A stretch of 64,000 nt of DNA from Chloroflexi bacterium HGW-Chloroflexi-6 (GTDB taxonomy: Bacteria; Chloroflexota; Anaerolineae; Anaerolineales; Villigracilaceae), in NCBI GenBank assembly GCA_002840685.1, contig PHBU01000013.1:93819-157818 (forward strand), in the 5' to 3' direction. This document shows positions 43,091 through 52,382 of this stretch, one piece after another (the stretch's first letter is position 1; each line of letters starts with the position of its first letter). The notes beneath the pieces are model-generated. The model made no database searches and had not been told where the DNA came from. It saw only the letters and a program-made list of their open reading frames with translations. The position numbers were made by a program, and so were the translations under genes.

Positions 43091-44272
43091 TTAGAACCCG
43101 GTTGGGGAACGCAATCGCTCCGCCAGGCTGGTAATATGCTTGCGCACGATGCCTTCAATATCCTGAGCGTTGGGATTGATGGAAATATCTGCCCATATTT
43201 TGCCAACCTCCGCCGAAATACGGTCTTCGACCAGCCCCCACAGCGGCGCCACCGGAAAGGTCCGTCCGCGCCGAATCGACTCGACACTGGCGCGCCAGAT
43301 CAGATCGTGGCGCGACTCTTCGACCAGGAGAGACGTCCGTGAAGGGAACAGGTGCGGCACGTTATAAAATTCAAGCTGGAAATCTGCCGAGGTGAGAAAC
43401 TCAACCAGTTTGCAGGCCAGTTCACCATGAGGGCTGTGTTTCCAGATCACCATGTGAGAGCTGCCAATGAACGGCACACCCGGCAAGGGGGCTACATCGT
43501 AATTATCACGTACTATTTTATATGACTCTTCTTCGTTCATTCGAACCCAGGGGCCGCTGGCCAGGATGGCGGCTTTATCCTGGCGAAAACGTCGATTGGC
43601 AAGGTTGTCATTCAACAACATCGAGCGCGCAGAAATAAATCGCCCCAATCTGAAATAATCGTAAAAACCTTGCATGCTTTCAGGCTGGTCGAACAGAATT
43701 TCTTTACCATCTGATGAAAGGAAATCTCCTCCCGCGCCCCAAACCCAGGCCGCCAGGATGTGAAGATTATTAAGGGTACGGTCGGTGGAGACCATCCAGG
43801 GTGTATCGACCCCGGCATTTTTCAGAACAGCTATCGCTTTTTCAAGTTCCTGGGCCGATGAAAATGCCTGCCTGGGATCTACTCCGGCTTTTTTCAAAAT
43901 GTCACGGCGATAAAAGAGCAGGCGGGTATCAGCAAACCAGGGTACACCATACAACGCATCCAGATATTCGCCGCTTTTCCACAATTGGGGCAGGTAGGCT
44001 GCCGGGCCTAGTGATGCTGTCTCCGAATCGCTAAATGGACGCAAGGCGTTCATGCCGACCAAACTGGCCAACCAGGTGGAGCCGATTTCAGAAACATCCG
44101 GCCCGCGATCATACAGCGCATATTTGACGATATCCGTCCAGGAAGTTTCCCAGGCCAGAATGGTCAGGTTGACCTTGACATCATATTTCTTTTCAAATGG
44201 GCGCAGACGCTCCGCCAGCACCCCACCGGGGTTGGTGCCATCCATAACGGTCAGTTCGAGTTCAATAGTCAC
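43091..44272 (-). CDS. Family 1 solute-binding-protein-like protein without signal peptide
   Basis: 393 residues with the fold of extracellular sugar-binding proteins (LTVMDGTNPGGV ... GVPWFADTRLLFYRRDILKKAG ... FRQDKAAILASGPWV), but it begins directly in the first beta-strand with no signal peptide or lipobox. The start is GTG at 44272 with GGAGG seven bases before it, so the short N-terminus appears real. No permease gene follows. It may be a cytoplasmic sugar sensor or buffer, or a defunct binding protein. Last gene of the minus-strand glucan run. Confidence 0.75.
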   Translation of the reverse strand: MTIELELTVMDGTNPGGVLAERLRPFEKKYDVKVNLTILAWETSWTDIVKYALYDRGPDVSEIGSTWLASLVGMNALRPFSDSETASLGPAAYLPQLWKSGEYLDALYGVPWFADTRLLFYRRDILKKAGVDPRQAFSSAQELEKAIAVLKNAGVDTPWMVSTDRTLNNLHILAAWVWGAGGDFLSSDGKEILFDQPESMQGFYDYFRLGRFISARSMLLNDNLANRRFRQDKAAILASGPWVRMNEEESYKIVRDNYDVAPLPGVPFIGSSHMVIWKHSPHGELACKLVEFLTSADFQLEFYNVPHLFPSRTSLLVEESRHDLIWRASVESIRRGRTFPVAPLWGLVEDRISAEVGKIWADISINPNAQDIEGIVRKHITSLAERLRSPTGF

Positions 44273-44305
44273 AGACGAGCCTCCGTGAAATACGGCAACC
44301 AGGGA

Positions 44306-45160
44306 TTATTCAAAATCAGCCAGAATCTCTTGCACAGCTTCGCCGGTGTGAATTTCCCAGATTTCAGAAAACTCGGTCGATTCACCAGGACGCATGTACA
44401 TGGCCGGGGCCAGGGTTTCCAGTTCAAGCAATTTATCAGAGCAGTAAATTTCAACATTGCAGCCCTTGTCGGGGTACTCGCCAACCAGCGGCTCGAAGCA
44501 TTTGAAGAGCAAAACACCTTCGCGCTCGTAGGCCGTCCAACCCGAAGCTGAAAACGCGCCAATTTTAATGGGCGGCATGGCAGCCTGGGCCTTGACCGTC
44601 AGCCCGGCATCGTGCAGGCCGAGACGCGGGTCGTTCCAGCGGACGTAAGGCCACAAGACAAGCGCGCGATCGGGTTGGAAATCTTCGCCAACCGGCGGGC
44701 AGGGCAGGTAGGCCGTGCCGCCCAAAGGCAAGACGGTGATCGCCCAGGGGGCAAATGTGACCGGGTAGGCAAAACGATTGGTAATGCGGTGGATGAAGCG
44801 GATCGCGGCGCGGTCGATTTCGGGTTCAATGCGAACGAATTTGGCGATGCCACCTTCTCCTGTTTTCGGCTCCCAGCTCAGTTCCACACCTTCGGGGATC
44901 TCGCGCACAGCCATCCCGCTGCCATCGGGAGCGTAGGTCACCCCCGGTTCTTCCGGGGCGGCCCACAGGCGGTGCCCGCCCAGCAGGTGATAATAGCCGT
45001 TGGGGGTTTCCCAGCCGACCGTGGGGGTTTCACCCAAAAGATTGGTATCAGACCCTTTTAGCGAGAGTCGCACCAGGCGCGGGCCAGCGTCGATCAGGTA
45101 ATCCAACGTCAAGAAATCGGTGGTCAGGCGTCGGGTGGGGTGTCCGTGGAAGTTGTTCAT
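44306..45160 (-). CDS. Galactose-mutarotase-fold-like protein
   Basis: 284 residues, all-beta in appearance, with NLLGETPTVGW and YYHLLGGHRLWAAPEE near the N-terminus, reminiscent of DUF4380/aldose-epimerase-like proteins. No certain family assignment. Its ATG overlaps the stop of the upstream GH94 gene (TGATG), so it is coupled to a phosphorylase, which suggests a role in handling released sugars or anomers. No signal peptide. Confidence 0.6.
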   Translation of the reverse strand: MNNFHGHPTRRLTTDFLTLDYLIDAGPRLVRLSLKGSDTNLLGETPTVGWETPNGYYHLLGGHRLWAAPEEPGVTYAPDGSGMAVREIPEGVELSWEPKTGEGGIAKFVRIEPEIDRAAIRFIHRITNRFAYPVTFAPWAITVLPLGGTAYLPCPPVGEDFQPDRALVLWPYVRWNDPRLGLHDAGLTVKAQAAMPPIKIGAFSASGWTAYEREGVLLFKCFEPLVGEYPDKGCNVEIYCSDKLLELETLAPAMYMRPGESTEFSEIWEIHTGEAVQEILADFE

Positions 45161-47595
45161 CAGCCTAAAATAACCTCAATGGTGTGTGTCAACCCGTCCG
45201 AAAAGACGGGAATTATATTACCGGCCATCATTTTACCGTCTACGGTCAGATTTGCAACACCCTTGCAAACGTGTTTCGGGTTTTTAACCGCGATCTGATA
45301 CGTAGCGCCGCGGAACTTCCGCGTGACGCTAAAACCATCCCAGGCGGCAGGGATGCATGGGTCGACGCACAGGCCGCTATAGTCAGGACGAATGCCGAGA
45401 ATGTACTGAGTCCCGGCGCGATAGGTCCAGGAGGATGTGCCGGAGAGCCAGGAGTTGCGTCCCAGACCAAACTGGGGATGTTCGTCGGCCAGGATGTTCT
45501 GGGCATAAACGTAGGGTTCGATCTCGTACTCATCCAGAATATCATTTTTAGCGGCCGGGTTGATCTGGGTGTAATACTCAAAGGCGCGCTCGCCGTCACC
45601 GAGCATGGTTTCAGCGATCATGACCCATGGGTTGGGATGCAGGAAGATGCCGCCGTTTTCTTTTGTGCTCGGCGGGTAAGTCGTAACGCCGCCCTTGGAT
45701 GGGTCGAAACCGTTATAGCCGGGGGCCGAGAGTTTGATGCCCTTGGGCGTGTTGAGATGTTTGCGGACAGATTCAAGGGCGATTTGGGCGCGCTCCGGGG
45801 TGGCAAAACCGGAAAGCACTGCCCAGGTCTGGCTATTCAGGAAGATCTTGCCCTGTTCGTTGACATGCGAGCCGATCGGTGAGCCATCGTGATCGAAATA
45901 GCGGACGTACCATTCGCCATCCCAGGCGTGCTGGTTGACGCGCGCGCTCATTTCGGTGTGATCGGCAGTATAAGCGGCAACATAAGCTTCGTCGCCGAGG
46001 TATCGGCACAGGCTGATCATCTCGCTCAGGGCCACACCGTACAGGTTGGCGGTAAAGAGCGACTCGGCGCCGGTGCGCAGGTTGATGGTGTCGTTCCAGT
46101 CGGCAAAACCGGCCAGGGGCAGGCCGTGTGAACCGATATCAGATTTTGTGAACGATAGGGCGCGGCGCAGGTGCTCGAGGACAGTCCCGGCTTCGAGCGG
46201 GGCTTCATTCTGGGCTTTTTCGTAGAAGGGAATGATCTCCTTCAAAAATGCGGTATCGCCGGTTTCCTTAACGTAGGCGCAGACAGCCAACACCAGCCAG
46301 AGATGATCGTCAGAATAATAGTGCGGACGGTCTTCCATTTCGGCAGAGTCGCCCATCGAACCAATCATATTGAGCGGGTTGAACTGGTGCATGGCATTCC
46401 CGGCGCGCAGTTGCACGCTGAGCAGTTTACGGATCAACTCGAGGCCTTCTTTTGGCATGGAGGCCAGCACGCTGAGAACATCCTGCGACGAATCGCGGGT
46501 GCCGATCCCGCGCGAGCCGCCCAGTCCCAACTGGTAGAGCGACAGGTAACGCGACCAGTTCTTGGTGGTGTGACACTGGCGCGGATTATGAACGTTGAGC
46601 ATGGCGTTCATGGCCGAGTCAGGGGTTTTAACCTGCATCACCCCCAGATAGGTTTCCCAAAAATGGCGCATCTCTTCAAGCGCCGCATCGATGGCGGCCG
46701 GGTCAGAGAAACGCTGGATCATCGGCAGGGCATCAGCAGCCTGGGTTTCCTGCCCGAGCAGGGTCGCAAAGCGGACAGTTTCACCGGGGCCGATCTCGCC
46801 GAGCGGGATCAGCAGCGCGCCGATGTTGTCTCCGCGGTTGGCCTGGTAATTGCTTAACTCGGGCTGCTGCAAAGCCAGCGGGCTGCGGAAGGTTCCGTAC
46901 TCGTGGTCACCCAAAAATTTGGCGCGGTCGGTTTCAAAGGAGGAGAATGGCAGGGTCGATGTGAAATAGTTGACGCAAAAATCGCGGCGCATGAAGGCGT
47001 ACTGGGTAATAACCTTGTGGCCGTCTGGCAGCTCGACCAGGCGCGAGGTCATGGTCTGGGGAACCCAATCGGCATTGGTGAACTGCTTGAGCGAGTCGAA
47101 GTGGGTGTATTCAATGACCGGGATGGCATCCAGGTTGATGGGGGTCTTGCGCAGGTTGGTGATCTTGACCGAGCGAACCTCGACCTGGGCATCTGCCGGG
47201 ACGAAAATGGTGACGTCGGTGCAGATCCCCAGGATTTCAGTGATGATGCGGGTGTAGCCCAGGCCGACGTGGCACTCGTAACGGTCCAGTTTGTCGAGGC
47301 CGGGCGTGAAGAAGGGGCTGATGATGTGGTAAGGGTTGTTGCGAGGCCCATTTCCTTCGGCAACCGGGGTGCGCAAGTATATAGTTGCACCGCGAAAATC
47401 GGAGGCGGGCAACTGCGGAATGTACTTGGTGATGCGGTTAAGGGCCGGGTCACCCTTGCAAAGCAGCAGACCGCCGGTATGATCGACCAGTCCGCCAAAG
47501 GCCAGGGTGCCGATGTAGTTAATCCACTTGACGGGTGTCTTGGGATTGGTAATGACATATTCGCGCTGAGGATCGTCGAAGTAGCCGTATTGCAT
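45160..47595 (-). CDS. GH94 family phosphorylase, paralogue A
   Basis: 811 residues. GH94 layout: N-terminal beta-sandwich (YGYFDDPQREYVITNPKTPV), helical linker, (alpha/alpha)6 barrel with the general acid Asp in FADWNDTINL near residue 497, and C-terminal beta-sheet. GH94 enzymes phosphorolyse beta-glucosidic disaccharides to glucose-1-phosphate. Compared with paralogue B the acceptor region differs (PHYYSDDHLWLVLAV), so a substrate other than cellobiose (laminaribiose, chitobiose, cellobionate or longer cellodextrin) is possible. Cytoplasmic. Confidence 0.88.
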   Translation of the reverse strand: MQYGYFDDPQREYVITNPKTPVKWINYIGTLAFGGLVDHTGGLLLCKGDPALNRITKYIPQLPASDFRGATIYLRTPVAEGNGPRNNPYHIISPFFTPGLDKLDRYECHVGLGYTRIITEILGICTDVTIFVPADAQVEVRSVKITNLRKTPINLDAIPVIEYTHFDSLKQFTNADWVPQTMTSRLVELPDGHKVITQYAFMRRDFCVNYFTSTLPFSSFETDRAKFLGDHEYGTFRSPLALQQPELSNYQANRGDNIGALLIPLGEIGPGETVRFATLLGQETQAADALPMIQRFSDPAAIDAALEEMRHFWETYLGVMQVKTPDSAMNAMLNVHNPRQCHTTKNWSRYLSLYQLGLGGSRGIGTRDSSQDVLSVLASMPKEGLELIRKLLSVQLRAGNAMHQFNPLNMIGSMGDSAEMEDRPHYYSDDHLWLVLAVCAYVKETGDTAFLKEIIPFYEKAQNEAPLEAGTVLEHLRRALSFTKSDIGSHGLPLAGFADWNDTINLRTGAESLFTANLYGVALSEMISLCRYLGDEAYVAAYTADHTEMSARVNQHAWDGEWYVRYFDHDGSPIGSHVNEQGKIFLNSQTWAVLSGFATPERAQIALESVRKHLNTPKGIKLSAPGYNGFDPSKGGVTTYPPSTKENGGIFLHPNPWVMIAETMLGDGERAFEYYTQINPAAKNDILDEYEIEPYVYAQNILADEHPQFGLGRNSWLSGTSSWTYRAGTQYILGIRPDYSGLCVDPCIPAAWDGFSVTRKFRGATYQIAVKNPKHVCKGVANLTVDGKMMAGNIIPVFSDGLTHTIEVILG

Positions 47596-47631
47596 GGAGA
47601 CTCCTTATGAAAAAAACGGAATGATTAATTT

Positions 47632-48654
47632 CTACTTTTGCTTGACAACATCGAGTAATTCCTGGCTGACAACTGCGCCAGATTGATCGACAAGACCAAA
47701 ATCCATTTGTTTATAAGACCAATAACCGCGGCCAATCTTGTTTTCGGCGAGCAGGCCGATAAATTCACGATTCCAATTGACTCGCGTGGCAAGCGGAGCC
47801 TGGTCGATGACGCCGAACTCGCCGCAGTAAACAATTTTTCCCGTTCTGTGTTGGAACTCAAGCGCCGGCCTGAGCACAGTCAAGAGAAAATCGCGATCAA
47901 GGGGCACGCCGACATAATGGCTCATCTTTTCACGGTATTGCGGCAGAAAAAATTCAGCGTCCAGGGCCGGGCAAGGATAAGGCAGCGCATCAATTTCGGT
48001 CAGGGCAGCATTCCACGAAGCTTTCTGGTGGGTGACCGGCATGGGGTCGTAAAAATGGAAAGTGTAAGCGATATAAGGATCGTCCAGAACGGTCACTTCA
48101 GGCAGGGAGGGGGCTGAGTTGTAGTTATTGCCGCCAATGATGATCCAGCGCTGCTCGTCGATCTCGCGAATGGCATCGACCGCTCTTTTTGCGAGCAAAT
48201 TCCAGGGCTCGCTGGAAGGCAAAACCAATTCATTCAGCAATTCAAAAACCAGATTACCGCCTTCGTTCTTGAATTGGCGCGCAAACTCGCGCCAGATATT
48301 GCAAAAACGTTCTTGCTGGGCAGGTTCATTGAAAAGGTTGTTGGCTTCAAGTGTGCCAAAGAAAAAACCCGGCGCTTTATGCAGATCCAGAATGACATCA
48401 AGATTGTATTTATTGCACCATGCGATACAGTTGCGAATGTATTCAAAACCGCTCGGGAGAAACTCATAAGGAGCGGATTCGGCCTGGATCACGGGGTAAT
48501 CAACCGGCAGGCGCACGTGGTCCATGCCCCAGGCTGCAATTTGGGCAATATCGGCCTCGGTGATGAAAGTTTGAAAATGGGCATGGTCAAAAACGCGATA
48601 TTGCGACAACCAGCCGCCAAGATTGACACCAACTTGAAAAGTTCTTTCGTTCAT
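47632..48654 (-). CDS. GH5-type cellulase-like glycoside hydrolase, cytoplasmic
   Basis: 340 residues, (beta/alpha)8 clan GH-A enzyme. N-terminus VGVNLGGWLSQYR, acid/base Glu142 in LLNELV, HFYDP segment, nucleophile Glu279 in YCGEFGV. No signal peptide, unlike most GH5 endoglucanases, so it may act on imported oligosaccharides as exo-glucanase or beta-glucosidase. The ATG at 48654 is chosen because upstream frame lies in the GH3 gene. It follows the GH3 gene by 22 bases. Confidence 0.85.
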   Translation of the reverse strand: MNERTFQVGVNLGGWLSQYRVFDHAHFQTFITEADIAQIAAWGMDHVRLPVDYPVIQAESAPYEFLPSGFEYIRNCIAWCNKYNLDVILDLHKAPGFFFGTLEANNLFNEPAQQERFCNIWREFARQFKNEGGNLVFELLNELVLPSSEPWNLLAKRAVDAIREIDEQRWIIIGGNNYNSAPSLPEVTVLDDPYIAYTFHFYDPMPVTHQKASWNAALTEIDALPYPCPALDAEFFLPQYREKMSHYVGVPLDRDFLLTVLRPALEFQHRTGKIVYCGEFGVIDQAPLATRVNWNREFIGLLAENKIGRGYWSYKQMDFGLVDQSGAVVSQELLDVVKQK

Positions 48655-48676
48655 TTCGGATCCATTTCGTGATCTA

Positions 48677-50647
48677 TTATGGGCACTCTGGAATTTCCGG
48701 CATTGATTCACCGAATGCCAGACCATAACCAAAGGGAAAGAGTGCCGCATCACAACCGGTTTTATCGACCGAGTTATAGAAATTAATGGGAAGCTGCTCG
48801 TTGTTGCGCGGCCAGGAGAAAGATAATTTTCCGGTAAAGGGATAATCGCCAAACAGCACATCGCTGACGCCCTCACCTTCGGTTCCGGGCCACCAGGCGG
48901 CAACCAGGGCGTCGATCTGGGGCAGTTCATCCGTCAGCACCAGGGGCCGGCCCGAAACCAGGATGACCAATACCTTTTTGGCGCTGGCGCGCATCAGACC
49001 AAGCGCCTTGCGGTCTGCGGCAGACAGGCTGATGTCAGCCCGATCTCCCACGCCCTCAGCGTAGGGATTTTCGGCAATGACCAGGATGCCGAGATCAGCC
49101 ACCTGCGGCTGTCCTTGCTCATCTTTGATCTCTTCGAAATTTGCAGAGGGGTTATAGATTACCTGGCTCTGCGGACCAACCATGGATTTGATGCCGTACA
49201 AAATCGAGCGCCCGGCCATCTCATTGCCGGTCCTGCCCTGCCATTCCAAAGTCCAGCCGCCGTTTTGCAGGCCAATATCGTCCGCGCCGACCCCGGCGAC
49301 AAAAATAAGCGGAGTATTTTTGTCGATCGGCAGGAGATTGTCCTCGTTTTTGAGCAGCACCAACGATTTGCGAACCGCCTCGCGCGCCAGGTTGAGATGT
49401 TCCTGTGAGCGGACGGTGCTTTGCAGGGCCGGATCGGGCATCGGATTTTCAAACAAACCGAGCGCAAACTTGGCGCGCAAAATACGGCGCACAGCGTCAT
49501 CGATCCTCTCCATCGGGATATCACCCAGGCTGACCGCCTTGTGCATCGTCTCAATGAACGTGACGTAATCGTAAGGCACCATGTTCATGTCGACCCCGGC
49601 GTTGATCGAGATCACGACCGATGAATAGTAATCATCCGGGTTGATCTGATCGATGGCCTGCCAGTCTGAAACGATGAAGCCCTTGAAACCAAGTTCTTCC
49701 TTGAGCAGATCGGTCAGCAGATATTTCTGACCATGCATCTTGGTGCCCTTCCAACTGCTGAAGGAAGCCATGATGCTCATCGCGCCGGCATCCACCGTTG
49801 CTTTATAAGGTGGAAGATAGATGGCGCGCACAGTTTCTTCGTTGACCTGCATGTTGCCCTGATCGAGCTCGTACTCTCCAGTGCGCGAAGAGCCCCAGAG
49901 AGTCGCGCCGTCACCCAGATAATGTTTGGGTGTTGCCAGGCTGAACAAGGTTTGGCCAGCAACGGGGATCACCCCGGATGGGATGGTTTGCAGCCCGCGG
50001 ACATAGGCCTCGCCAAGCGGGCGTACCAGTTCCATTTTTTCGCCATAAGCCTCGTAGGTGCGGCCCCAGCGCACATCCTGGGCGACAGCGATCATCGGCG
50101 CAAAATTCCAATGGACACCGGTCGCCAGGATTTCCTCGGCAGTGGCGCGCCCGATGCGTTCCATCAGTTCGGGATCATTCGCAGCGCCCAGACCGATATT
50201 GTGCGGAAAAATCGTCGCATTGAGCAGGTTGCCGTGCCCGTGGACTGCATCCACCCCGTAGATGATCGGGATTTTAAGGCGGGTCGCCAGGGCTTCCTTT
50301 TGGAAGCCGTTCACCATTTCGTACCAGCCTTCGGGGGTGTTATTTCCCGCCGGGCTGCCCCCGCCGCCGCTCAAGACCGAGCCAATCGCGTAGCGGGTAA
50401 CATCCCCGCTCACAACGCTGTTCTTTTCAACCTGGGTCATCTGGCCGATCTTTTCATCAAGGGTCATGCGCACCAACAAATCTTCGATGCGGGCTTCGAC
50501 CGGCTGGTTGGGATCATCGTAAATCTGCGGAGGCAGGGTCGGCGTCGGGGGCAGGGTCGGCAGCGGCGTTGGCAGGGCCGCCGCCGGGGCGCCGCAGGCT
50601 GAAAGCAAAAAAGAAAAGAGAAGAATGAAGCTGAAAACGCGTTTCAT
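48677..50647 (-). CDS. GH3 beta-glucosidase lipoprotein
   Basis: 656 residues. Lipobox LLSAC (Cys18), Thr-Pro linker, GH3 N-domain (RMTLDEKIGQMTQ, IIYGVDAVHGHGN, KHYLGDG) with the nucleophile Asp in FIVSDWQAID, and the C-terminal (alpha/beta)6 domain (LVLLKNEDNLLPI). It would release glucose from beta-glucan oligomers at the outer face. Located between the ABC genes and the GH5 gene, nine bases from the ATPase stop. Confidence 0.93.
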   Translation of the reverse strand: MKRVFSFILLFSFLLSACGAPAAALPTPLPTLPPTPTLPPQIYDDPNQPVEARIEDLLVRMTLDEKIGQMTQVEKNSVVSGDVTRYAIGSVLSGGGGSPAGNNTPEGWYEMVNGFQKEALATRLKIPIIYGVDAVHGHGNLLNATIFPHNIGLGAANDPELMERIGRATAEEILATGVHWNFAPMIAVAQDVRWGRTYEAYGEKMELVRPLGEAYVRGLQTIPSGVIPVAGQTLFSLATPKHYLGDGATLWGSSRTGEYELDQGNMQVNEETVRAIYLPPYKATVDAGAMSIMASFSSWKGTKMHGQKYLLTDLLKEELGFKGFIVSDWQAIDQINPDDYYSSVVISINAGVDMNMVPYDYVTFIETMHKAVSLGDIPMERIDDAVRRILRAKFALGLFENPMPDPALQSTVRSQEHLNLAREAVRKSLVLLKNEDNLLPIDKNTPLIFVAGVGADDIGLQNGGWTLEWQGRTGNEMAGRSILYGIKSMVGPQSQVIYNPSANFEEIKDEQGQPQVADLGILVIAENPYAEGVGDRADISLSAADRKALGLMRASAKKVLVILVSGRPLVLTDELPQIDALVAAWWPGTEGEGVSDVLFGDYPFTGKLSFSWPRNNEQLPINFYNSVDKTGCDAALFPFGYGLAFGESMPEIPECP

Positions 50648-50656
50648 GAAATCGGG

Positions 50657-51343
50657 TTACTCCAAGTTTCCATCTTTCAGCATAAACACCTGGTGAACAT
50701 GCTGGTCCACCAGCGGATCGTGTGACACCATGAGCATGGTGATCTTTTCGTTTTCCACCAGGTTGCGGAAGAAAGTCAGGATCTCACCCGCCGTTTTGCT
50801 GTCCAGTTCGCCAGTCGGTTCATCGGCCATGATCAATTGGGCATGGTTTGCCAGGGCGCGGGCAATCGCCACACGCTGCTGCTGCCCACCCGACATCTCA
50901 TAAGGACGATGATCGCGCCAGCGGCTCATCCCAACCAGTTCGAGGCACTCCAACGCGCGTTTATGGCGGGTTTGATAATCATCACCTTTGATGCGCAGCA
51001 ACAGCTCGATATTCTCATACGCCGAAAGGGTCGGCAGCAAGCCAAACGATTGGAAAACCAACCCAATCTGCTCGCGCCGCCAGACCGTCAACTCATCGTC
51101 GCTCATCTGCGACAGATCATGCCCCAAGACACGCACCGTGCCCGAGGTCGGCCGGTCGAGTCCGGCCAGGCAATTCAACAGGGTGGTTTTTCCGCTGCCC
51201 GAACGCCCCTTCAGCGCGACAACCTGTCCAACCGGGACACGAAAACTGACACCGCGCAACGCCGGAATGCCGCCTTCCGCACCCTGGCGCGTCTGGTAAA
51301 TGCGCCAAAGATTTTCTGTTTCAATGGCAAAAGAGTTAGTCAT
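50657..51343 (-). CDS. ABC transporter ATP-binding protein, MacB/LolD type
   Basis: 228 residues. Walker A GRSGSGKTT, Q-loop GLVFQSFGLLP, signature MSGGQQQR, Walker B LIMADEPTGELD, H-loop VSHDPLVD. Start at 51343 overlaps the preceding ATPase gene by eight bases. It forms a system with the second ATPase, the 970-residue permease and the adaptor encoded upstream. Confidence 0.9.
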   Translation of the reverse strand: MTNSFAIETENLWRIYQTRQGAEGGIPALRGVSFRVPVGQVVALKGRSGSGKTTLLNCLAGLDRPTSGTVRVLGHDLSQMSDDELTVWRREQIGLVFQSFGLLPTLSAYENIELLLRIKGDDYQTRHKRALECLELVGMSRWRDHRPYEMSGGQQQRVAIARALANHAQLIMADEPTGELDSKTAGEILTFFRNLVENEKITMLMVSHDPLVDQHVHQVFMLKDGNLE

Positions 51344-52382
51344 TCGGTTTTCCGGCTTTCCGATTCTTTTGTTTTTGGACAAATCGATTAAACCAATTCT
51401 TGAGCGGCGCCAGGCGGTCAGACATATTCCGGGCCAGCGGCAGCGCTTCTTCGGGCGAGCTTTCCGCCGGGTTGAGGGCGGAATGTTCTGAGCCGTGATG
51501 ATCGTTTTCGGGCGGGCGGATCAGGATGCCGGCCTCGGTCAGCTCAATCTGTACACGGCGGCGAATGTGGAAATGATCCAGATAATCGCGCGGGATCTGC
51601 AAACGGCCGGCCGAATCGAGTACGACCAGTTCTTCGAGATGGTGTTCGCCCTCGGACTTTTGCACGCGCACCGTTTCACTGGCCAGTTTCCCATCCCGAA
51701 CCGCCACCACCCGGCCGACGTGCTGGGCAATGCCGCTGTCGTGGCTGACAATGATGATGGTCAGGCCCAGCTTGCGGTTCAAATCGCGCAGCAGATCGTA
51801 GATGGTTTTGGCTGTGGCCGTATCCAACTCGCCGGTGGGTTCGTCTGCCAGCAAAAGTTTGGGCTGGTTCGAAAGCGCGATCGCCACCGCCACCCGCTGC
51901 TGTTCGCCGCCAGAGAGTTCTTCCATGCGATGACCGACCCGCTCCGCAAGCCCCACCAGCTCGAGCAATTCGAGGGCGCGCTGGCGGACTTTTTTTCCGC
52001 CCTGGCCCGAAAGGGTCAGCGGAAGCTCGATGTTTTCCTCGGCGGTCAGGTACGGGACCAGGTTGCGCGCGCCGTGCTGCCAGACAAAACCAACCATTTC
52101 GCGGCGGTATTTGTCCAGTGCAGCTTGGCTCAAGCGGCCCAGATCCTGCCGGGCAACCATCGCCCGGCCGCCAGTCGGGCGGTCCAGGCCGCCCAGGATG
52201 TTCAACAGGGTCGATTTACCGCTGCCGCTGGCGCCAACGATACCGATCATCTCACCTTCGGCGATGGCAATATCCAATCCCTGCAAGGCCTGCACTTCGA
52301 CCGAGTTGCCAGAGCCATCGTGACTCTCCAGCCGGTAGATTTTGACCAAATTTTCACACAAGATCAACGGTTCGGCGCTCAT
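51336..52382 (-). CDS. ABC transporter ATPase with C-terminal AbrB-like domain
   Basis: 348 residues. ATPase core at about 1-235: Walker A GASGSGKS (50-57), signature LSGGE (156-160), Walker B LLLADEP. Residues about 251-290 (VVLDSAGRLQIPRDYLDHF and what follows) match the SpoVT/AbrB swapped-hairpin pattern of hydrophobic, D-x-x-G-R-h-x-I-P residues. The last 50 residues are polar and basic. Start overlaps the permease stop by one base (TAATG). The extra domain could mediate dimerisation or DNA contact. Confidence 0.85.
   Translation of the reverse strand: MSAEPLILCENLVKIYRLESHDGSGNSVEVQALQGLDIAIAEGEMIGIVGASGSGKSTLLNILGGLDRPTGGRAMVARQDLGRLSQAALDKYRREMVGFVWQHGARNLVPYLTAEENIELPLTLSGQGGKKVRQRALELLELVGLAERVGHRMEELSGGEQQRVAVAIALSNQPKLLLADEPTGELDTATAKTIYDLLRDLNRKLGLTIIIVSHDSGIAQHVGRVVAVRDGKLASETVRVQKSEGEHHLEELVVLDSAGRLQIPRDYLDHFHIRRRVQIELTEAGILIRPPENDHHGSEHSALNPAESSPEEALPLARNMSDRLAPLKNWFNRFVQKQKNRKAGKPND

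Noticed and set aside
45184..45882. Several 200-300-codon plus-strand frames over the GH94 and GH3 genes
   Set aside because: Shadows of GC-biased codon positions in the real minus-strand genes.
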